This document shows, piece after piece, positions 62,001-64,000 of a stretch of 64,000 nt of DNA (position 1 is the stretch's first letter; every line of letters begins with the position of its first letter). Below the pieces are notes generated by a model, which saw only the letters and a list, made by a program, of their open reading frames with translations, did no database searches and was not told the origin of the DNA. The translations under genes were made by a program, and so were the position numbers. Origin of the DNA: Chrysogorgia sp. JL179-B06 (lineage: Eukaryota; Cnidaria; Anthozoa; Scleralcyonacea; Chrysogorgiidae); the NCBI GenBank assembly GCA_035772405.1, contig JAYKKM010000071.1:648001-712000 (forward strand). The letters are read 5' to 3'.

Positions 62001-63081
62001 GCGTTCTTTACTGGAAATGCGATAACAATGAGTCATTTACTGAAAGTATCATGATTCCGAGAACTAATATGGCGATGGAAAACGCTTTAGGTAAGTGTTA
62101 GCCTCCACATGTGTGCTACCTCCACACGTGCAAACCTCCGCACGTGCACACCTCCGCACGTGCACACACCTATTTACCAGTGAAACGCTTATTAAAGATG
62201 GAAAATAACAGCGGAAAAAATATGTTATTTACCGGTTGGGAAGTCCATATGGAAAAATATTTCCACACCTGGCACGTCCACACCTCCGCAAGGTGTGAGG
62301 GACGTTTTTGAGACCTGCGGAAGCCAAGTGGAAATATTTTTGACCAATTTTTATTACGGACCGACTAAAACGGTAAATAATTTATTTATTTATTTCCTTA
62401 ATATCCTGGCTTGTTTTTTTTCAATAGTCATTTTGACAAAAAATGGAAACTTTATGCTTTTACCTTGGTCAAACGAAATGTCCAGAGTTAAATCTCTTTT
62501 CAGATAAAAAAAAAACTCACTTATATGTCTTTCAACAGCCATACGTTGTTCAATCTCGTATCAGTTCATTTTCAAATGTTTTTAGAACATTTAAAGGCTT
62601 ATAAAACGCATTTAAAACATACATTCAAATGTCGAGCGGTGGTCCCACTTCAAAACATTTCTCTGTTCCAAACAACTACAGTTTCACTACAGACCAAGCA
62701 CATATAAGTAATGTTTGAGTGAGTTAGTTGAGAAAAAACATATTTCGCGATCTTTTTCAATTTTGTTTAACATAAAAAAAATGGTAAAGTACACTTTATT
62801 TTGGACGTTGGTCTACACGAAACATGTCCCATAAACTTCAAACAGTCGTCAGTTAACACCAAACTCAGTTTTAAACCTTGTTTGTTACATGTTACAGCCA
62901 TGACGTGTGTTAGAAAAAAAGATCGTATCAGCCCTCAATCCTGTTGGCAATATTGTGGAGGAAAAAGGCTTGCAAAACTCTCCAAGCTACATTACATTCA
63001 AGATGGAGTCCACTTCAAAACATTTCTCTGTTCCAACAACTATCACGGTTTCACTAAATCCCTCCTCAGCGTGGTGTAGAA
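30030..63081 (+). CDS. CFAP47: CFAP47 (cilia and flagella associated protein 47), 5' two-thirds, runs off the window
   Basis: About 39 exons (coordinates in the block entries) giving roughly 2,160 codons; the human protein is near 3,190, so the 3' part lies beyond this window. CFAP47 is a large axonemal protein of the central apparatus region, needed for sperm flagella in mammals. The sequence shows repeated Ig-like ASH/HYDIN-type beta domains (for example [38 protein letters not shown]) and a calponin-homology domain around 56513-57911. The start ATG at 30030 follows an X-box promoter. Four exons show single-base frame problems (37965-37970, 57064 region, 60831-60833, 62912-62918) and one exon is missing in a damaged region at 53588-54811. 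Consensus error is likelier than a dead gene because splice sites and remaining frames are intact over 30 kb. HYDIN or SPEF2 are excluded by the CH-domain context and overall order. Confidence 0.9.
30820..31135. mobile_element. Penelope-like/hammerhead-like hairpin interrupted by a hAT-like MITE
   Basis: Outer arms GCAAAGTGAAAAGGTGGT (30860) and CACCTTTTCACTTTG (31120) belong to the 38889-39063 family; TTTGATGAAGGGTTCTGCTC...GAAATGTCAG (31045-31082) is its decayed core. A 140-bp MITE splits the core. Confidence 0.75.
30904..31043. mobile_element. 140-bp hAT-like MITE, nested
   Basis: CAGGGGTGGTGCCAG start and CTGGCGCCACCCCTG end; 8-bp duplication CTTTGATG at 30896-30903 and 31044-31051, cut out of the CTTTGATGAAG core of the host hairpin. 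8-bp duplications and CAGGG ends fit hAT. Confidence 0.88.
31375..31551 (-). mobile_element. tRNA-like SINE, diverged copy
   Basis: TGTAACCTTCTGATTGCTGGTGAGATGCTC and ATGTATCGTCTGTGTACTG...CTCCCACATTCACTAC blocks match the family at 4858-5243. Abuts the hAT-like MITE at 31560. Confidence 0.6.
31560..31957. mobile_element. 398-bp hAT-like MITE
   Basis: Ends CAGGCGCGGATTAA and TTAATCCGCCTCTG; perfect 8-bp duplication GTGTATAC at 31552-31559 and 31958-31965. Inner GGGGCACATGCCCCAGGGCC and GCCCCAGGGCCCC blocks are also inverted. Lies in a CFAP47 intron. Confidence 0.9.
32272..32437. repeat. 166-bp palindrome starting at a CFAP47 splice donor
   Basis: Arms GTTAATTATAAGTTAATTAT... and ...ATAATTAACTTATAATTAAC are inverted around AATATCATGATATT (centre about 32354). 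The first GT is the 5' splice site of the exon ending at 32271. Confidence 0.88.
32465..32640 (-). mobile_element. tRNA-like SINE, diverged copy
   Basis: GGACTTGAACCCCCAACCTTC (box B complement region), GATGCTCTAATCATTGAGCC (box A complement) and AACTCAGATGGCAGGCCAAGG follow family order. Confidence 0.65.
32703..32940. repeat. (AAGG)n / (AAGT)n microsatellite
   Basis: AACC, AAGC, AAGG and AAGT blocks follow one another in a CFAP47 intron; a common tetramer lattice with one base changing per block. Confidence 0.95.
33470..33790. repeat. About 19-20 bp minisatellite, ACGTTACGCTACGTTGTAAG
   Basis: About 15 imperfect copies, each holding ACGTT and CTACGTTGTAAGACG, in a CFAP47 intron. High density of ACGT palindromes. 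Confidence 0.9.
34657..34955. mobile_element. 299-bp MITE with 7-bp target duplication, copy 2
   Basis: Same element as 21560-21841, about 95 percent alike by eye. Ends CATAGTCAATCGAGATATGG and ATCTTGATTGACTATG. Flanked by ATCAAAC at 34650-34656 and 34956-34962. Sits in a CFAP47 intron. Confidence 0.93.
34965..35295. mobile_element. Hairpin element with GTCCGAAACGTC core
   Basis: Arms run from GGATATAATATGAAAAGGAG to its complement ending TCATATTATTCCAG. Both arms carry CTGAAGAAGGACAC...TTGTCCGAAACGTC (plus strand 35140-35168; minus strand about 35079-35049). Related to 25655-26110, 33140-33260, 56925-56955 and a scrambled copy near 53880. Confidence 0.8.
35436..35735 (+). mobile_element. 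Head-to-tail tandem of the CTGATGA...GAAACGTC element
   Basis: Two direct copies of a roughly 138-bp unit running from CTTACTCTGATGA to CAGCACTCTACTTTTATA (units near 35465-35590 and 35603-35729), plus a stub at 35434-35452. Unit 1 keeps a hammerhead-like core at 35466-35500; unit 2 has lost GAAAC (AAAAC). Confidence 0.75.
36140..36345. repeat. 29-bp minisatellite
   Basis: About 6-7 copies of AAGTGTCGTACTACTAACTG followed by TACTTTACT, just after the exon ending at 36100. Confidence 0.93.
37449..37856. repeat. Purine tract (GGAA)n/(GGGA)n
   Basis: Over 400 bases of almost pure purine on the plus strand, starting 8 bases after the donor at 37441 and ending about 40 bases before the next acceptor, so it fills the intron. 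Confidence 0.97.
38150..38275 (-). mobile_element. tRNA-like SINE, diverged copy
   Basis: CCCAGACGGGAATCGAACCTG (box B complement) and CTCTAACTACCATTGAGCTACC (box A complement) are present. A tRNA gene is unlikely given the family membership and imperfect stems. Confidence 0.65.
38398..49794 (+). CDS. CFAP47: CFAP47 exons 9-26 (central ASH-type domains)
   Basis: Exons 38398-38501, 38613-38680, 39095-39191, 39276-39379, 39877-39989, 40560-40693, 41023-41133, 42242-42372, 43259-43381, 43588-43671, 45555-45680, 46325-46393, 46504-46585, 46748-46839, 47063-47347, 47992-48202, 48554-48752, 49576-49794. All 17 internal junctions agree in phase, with no frame break across about 2,200 coding bases. 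Ig-like strands recur ([60 protein letters not shown]). Exon 23 carries a Pro/Thr-rich linker ([14 protein letters not shown]). Confidence 0.92.
38889..39063. mobile_element. 175-bp hairpin with hammerhead-like core and 14-bp target duplication
   Basis: Arms: TAGCAAAGTGAAAAGGTGGT... and ...ACCACCTTTTCACTTTGCTA, with CTGATGA at 38951, GAAAC at 38970 and GTC at 38975. Direct repeat TATAAAATAATATA at 38875-38888 and 39064-39077 brackets it. Variable long duplications and inverted partial copies are typical of Penelope-like elements; assignment is inference. Confidence 0.8.
40030..40505. repeat. (GGAAT)n satellite-like array
   Basis: About 95 units of GGAAT with GGAAC, GGAGT and GAAAT variants, in the intron between exons ending 39989 and starting 40560. 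Higher-order blocks (GGAGTGAAATGGAACGGAGT) repeat several times at about 40-50 bp spacing. Confidence 0.96.
41385..42080. mobile_element. About 690-bp foldback element
   Basis: AAATTTCATCTTCATGCC at the left and GGCATGAAGATGAAATTT at the right, with many inner inverted blocks (AACCCTTAGAAAATGGTCTT / AAGACCGTTTTCTAAGGGTT; TGACGTCA near both ends). The centre has AAGAAACGTTAATATATTTAACATGTTTCTT and a GATA run. Fills a CFAP47 intron (41134-42241). Confidence 0.85.
42425..42920. mobile_element. Cluster of two tRNA-like SINEs
   Basis: First copy 42430-42640 and second 42770-42915, both on the minus strand (CTCAGAAAAA...CTGAGTCC, CTGTAACCTTCTGATTGC, GCTCTAACCATTGAG). Between them is an ACCGGTTTGGAGGTCCGTAT block also seen at 62228. 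Confidence 0.75.
43800..43880 (+). mobile_element. tRNA-like sequence, different family
   Basis: GGGAGCTCAACTGGTAGAGC resembles a tRNA D-arm/A box and GGTCAAATCTCG a decayed B box, spacing about 50 bp. Anticodon stem is not convincing; a decayed tRNA or SINE head. Confidence 0.4.
45350..45418. repeat. (ACAAT)n microsatellite
   Basis: Pentamer AATAC/ACAAT run, about 13 units, upstream of the CFAP47 exon at 45555. Confidence 0.9.
45681..46193. repeat. Purine tract (GGGA)n/(GGAA)n with GGAC blocks
   Basis: Begins at the donor of the exon ending 45680 (GTGAGTAGGGAGGAAG) and runs about 510 bases; GGACGGAC blocks appear three times as borders of GGGA and GGAA domains. Long Ser/Pro/Leu or Glu/Gly/Arg frames here are artefacts. 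Confidence 0.97.
47395..47922. mobile_element. 528-bp MITE with TTAA target
   Basis: Ends AGGGATATGGCAATATAAAT and ATTTATATTGCCATATCCCT, each bordered by TTAA (47391-47394, 47923-47926). Further inner inverted blocks (GTAAAAAGTC, TGACGTCA, CAAGATGGCGGA/TCCGCCATCTTG). TTAA targets are used by piggyBac and Kolobok. Confidence 0.88.
48316..48468. repeat. Purine tract (GGGA)n/(GGAA)n
   Basis: About 150 bases of plus-strand purine in the intron between exons ending 48202 and starting 48554. Confidence 0.95.
48766..49552. repeat. Pyrimidine tract (CCTT)n with a (CCGT)n block
   Basis: About 790 bases, opposite strand polarity to the other tracts; 18 perfect CCGT units at about 49394-49453. Occupies the intron between exons ending 48752 and starting 49576. 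Confidence 0.97.
49858..52260 (+). repeat. 92-bp satellite, about 26 clean copies
   Basis: Each unit contains TGTACATATTTTACAG, CTATTCCCTCCCTGTGCGTG, CTACAGCAATGCTGGTCCCA and TTGTCCACTATTTTCTTTAA. Variation is confined to a few sites (CC/CT/TC before ATGCAATT, GTACA/ATACA, CATG/CTTG). The TTTTACAG+CTATTCCCT part matches the acceptor and first bases of the CFAP47 exon at 53431. It makes repeated 77-residue frames that are not genes. Confidence 0.97.
52261..53430 (+). repeat. Degraded continuation of the 92-bp satellite
   Basis: About 13 units with scattered single-base insertions, deletions and missing pieces in every copy, in contrast to the near-identical copies to the left. From about 53295 the units alternate with foreign pieces that match 54225-54400. 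Confidence 0.9.
53431..57911 (+). CDS. CFAP47: CFAP47 exons with the calponin-homology domain
   Basis: Exons 53431-53587, 54812-55091, 55441-55635, 56513-56702, 56979-57077, 57795-57911. Exon 53431 encodes [18 protein letters not shown] and [12 protein letters not shown]. Exon 54812 reads [20 protein letters not shown]. Exons from 56513 form the CH domain: [58 protein letters not shown]. Two problems are visible. Phase demands a missing exon of length 3n+2 between 53587 and 54812. The exon 56979-57077 carries one base too many; dropping one near 57064 restores phase 0 and gives A-C-P-F-L before the junction. Confidence 0.85.
53588..54811. other. Scrambled low-quality stretch in CFAP47
   Basis: Contains a TAGGAT microsatellite woven with pieces of the 34965-35295 hairpin (53877-54130), and a second, imperfect version of the preceding exon (54320-54430: CATTTGGTTCAACAAGTGCT shared). 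GATACTCCGG-like CAGGTGCTACTCCGGAAGAAGTGACA (54528-54555) may be a remnant of the missing exon. Confidence 0.7.
55165..55300. repeat. 17-bp minisatellite ACATACCACTAGACAAC
   Basis: About 8 copies, in places shortened to 10 bp (ACATACAACAT), in a CFAP47 intron. Confidence 0.93.
55750..55912. repeat. Telomere-like CCTAACCCTAAT array
   Basis: About 27 hexamer-like units, mostly CCTAAC, CCTAAT and TCAATC/TTGATC variants of CCCTAA. Interstitial within a CFAP47 intron, flanked by normal intron sequence. TTAGGG is the metazoan telomere repeat. Confidence 0.85.
55985..56370. mobile_element. Inverted pair of tRNA-like SINEs
   Basis: Left copy (minus) with GGAATCGAACCTGTAACCTTC and GCTCTAACCATTGAGCTAACG; right, shorter copy (plus) with ACAGGTTCGATTCTTG and GGGACTCAGAATCA. 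Same arrangement as 4858-5243, with CAAGCTCGTATCCTCAGAAA at the outer left end. Confidence 0.75.
57285..57600. mobile_element. Hairpin element (18575 family), rearranged
   Basis: Carries GTTGAAACGTCAGTCACCAACAA twice and AATGATACTCCTAGGTTCAAAC three times, alternating in orientation. Same blocks as 18575-18880 and 63655-63945. Confidence 0.7.
58024..63081 (+). CDS. CFAP47: CFAP47 exons after the CH domain
   Basis: Exons 58024-58158, 58975-59076, 59913-60074, 60639-60832, 61085-61165, 61707-62090, and a likely 62898-63081. The first encodes the end of the CH domain ([20 protein letters not shown]). Later ones encode Ig-like domains ([60 protein letters not shown]). Exon 60639 is phase-compatible with the lysine-rich exon 61085 ([19 protein letters not shown]) only if one G of 60831-60833 is dropped. 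Exon 62898 shifts frame in the A7 run 62912-62918; one A fewer gives [20 protein letters not shown]. An open segment 62790-62897 ([19 protein letters not shown]) directly before it may also be coding. Confidence 0.82.
58200..58745. mobile_element. Foldback element with AAGGGGAACT ends
   Basis: AAGGGGAACT at 58200 and AGTTCCCCTT at 58729-58738, with inner TTTTAAATAAAAGGCC / GGCCTTTTATTTAAAA inverted. A related fragment is at 6180-6325. Confidence 0.75.
60253..60356. repeat. 54-bp tandem duplication
   Basis: Two copies of GATGAAACACGATAAA then GAGTGTTTGATGTTGCTTCT and CAAACGAGTATG, differing by a few bases, in a CFAP47 intron. Confidence 0.85.
61183..61680. repeat. (CCATA)n / (CCACA)n microsatellite
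   Basis: About 100 pentamers: CCATA, CCACA, CAATA and CAGGC variants, between the CFAP47 exons ending 61165 and starting 61707. Long Tyr/His/Thr frames are artefacts. Confidence 0.95.
62527..62710 (+). pseudogene. Degraded duplicate of the CFAP47 exon at 62898
   Basis: Starts with the same acceptor context (ACAG|CCAT) and shares CGTATCAG, AAAGGCTT, ACATTCAA and ACTTCAAAACATTTCTCTGT with 62898-63060 in order. All frames have stops (TAG at about 62583, TAA at about 62602). Confidence 0.6.
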
Positions 63082-63174
63082 GTAAAGTTCCAAGTGTTAA
63101 GTTACACTGAAGTGGTGATCAGATTTTCATTTTACACCATCTTCGGCACCTGTTAGTGTACAACACCGCGGACA

Positions 63175-63330
63175 CACAATGGACACAGACTACGTCATAG
63201 ACATATCAAGGTTATTTTCTCAAGATTCAGAAGCTTTACAAGAACAAAAACCCTAACCATAATCCAAATAAAAACTCTAGTCCTAACCCTGAAATAAAGG
63301 AATACTAACGCTACTTTTAAACTAAATATT
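63175..63330 (-). mobile_element. Dispersed repeat shared with 25858-26005
   Basis: CACAATGGACACAGACTACGTCATAG and ACTCTAGTCCTAACCCT are the reverse complement of blocks near 25975-26005 and 25885-25905. Confidence 0.65.
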
Positions 63331-63360
63331 TCAACTGATGTAACTGTGTCTGGTCAATGT

Positions 63361-63520
63361 AAGTTTGTAGGCGACCCGTAGCGACCCGTAGGCTCCTCTT
63401 TCTGCTGTACCCGAAAGTAGGGGGGGGCCACTCCTATCCTGGAATTAACCATTTACCCCACGAAGTAAGGCTCTATGGTAGCCCGACCTATTTCTTGCAA
63501 CACTAATTTTATATAATAAA
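63361..63520 (-). mobile_element. Tail of the 5S-SINE family, reverse copy
   Basis: GACCCGTAGGCTCCTCTTTC, CCCGAAAGTAGGGG and TGCAACACTAATTTT are reverse complements of blocks in 2720-2880. Confidence 0.65.
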
Positions 63521-63524
63521 AAAC

Positions 63525-63940
63525 TCTTGTGCTGCCGAAATAGCGTGTAAGAGACCTAACGTTTAGAGCGAAGGCCCTTCGTCAAAGAGTGAAACATTTC
63601 AATCTTTATATTTTTAAAAAGTGAGCATACACTCCAGTCTATAAGTGACCATAATAAGTGAAGTTGATCGTCCAGGTTGTTGTAGTCTTGCGAAAGACTA
63701 TTGTAGGTGTCTGACGTTACGACGGCTTTAACGGTGGTCATCGTCGAGTCTGTCAGGTTTGCCGAGATGTACGTTTATATATAGGAAAACCTGACAAGCA
63801 CGCTTTACTTGACTCTGAAGATGACCGCCGCTGAGGCTGTGGAAACGTCAGTCACCAACAATAGTTTTCTCAAGAATACAACAAACTGGACGATCAACTT
63901 CACACTTCTAACACACTTCTAATGATACTCCTAGGTTCAA
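63525..63940. mobile_element. Two adjacent hairpin-family fragments
   Basis: 63525-63600: GCTGCCGAAATAGCGTGTAAG, ACGTTTAGAGCGAAGG (3600-3745 family). 63655-63940: GAAGTTGATCGTCCAGGTTGT and complement, with CTGAAGATGACCGCCGCTGA...GAAACGTCAGTC (18575 family). Confidence 0.7.
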
Positions 63941-64000
63941 ACCATTTTCTTTATGATCATAGTTTCATACCACAATCCTCCGAAAGTCAACAGTTAAGAG

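Overview
This window is nuclear DNA of a multicellular animal. Its genes are split by GT-AG introns, long introns are packed with SINE, foldback and MITE-type repeats, and two of the genes are animal-specific signalling or cytoskeletal families (a SASH1-like adaptor and WAVE/WASF). A cilium gene, CFAP47, implies motile cilia or flagella. The mix of 5S- and tRNA-derived SINEs, Penelope-like hairpin fragments and abundant microsatellites fits a marine invertebrate or early-branching metazoan; I cannot name the species or phylum.

Layout. 1-9492 (+): 3' part of a SASH1-like SAM-domain adaptor, 12 exons, from the first SAM domain to the stop codon. 10288-14307 (-): a complete pirin gene, 4 coding exons. 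16405-20505 (-): a complete 3-exon WASF (WAVE) gene with WHD, basic, polyproline, WH2 and acidic parts. 22148-24221 (-): a two-exon gene for an unrecognised 286-residue protein. 26484-29791 (-): a complete 11-exon HTATSF1/Cus2-type splicing factor. 30030 to the right edge (+): a very large CFAP47 gene, about 39 recognisable exons (roughly 2,160 codons) that run out of the window. HTATSF1 and CFAP47 are head to head with 238 bp between their ATGs, and that gap holds a perfect X-box, the RFX site typical of ciliary genes.

Everything between exons is repeat-rich: pogo-like, hAT-like, Harbinger-like and TTAA-target MITEs with visible target duplications; a 282-299 bp MITE family with 7-bp target duplications; tRNA-like and 5S-like SINEs; and hairpin elements carrying a hammerhead-ribozyme-like core. 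CFAP47 introns contain long purine/pyrimidine tracts, a GGAAT satellite, telomere-like repeats and a 92-bp satellite of about 26 clean copies that carries a copy of the splice acceptor and first bases of the next CFAP47 exon.

Two quality issues matter. Around 52.3-54.6 kb the sequence looks like two different sequences woven together, and a CFAP47 exon is missing there by reading-phase arithmetic. Also, one SASH1-like exon and four CFAP47 exons each need exactly one base removed to stay open or in phase, while pirin, WASF and HTATSF1 are perfectly in frame. Consensus error is the simplest explanation; decay or frameshifting are alternatives.

The genes shown do not form a pathway. The only functional coupling visible is the shared HTATSF1/CFAP47 promoter.
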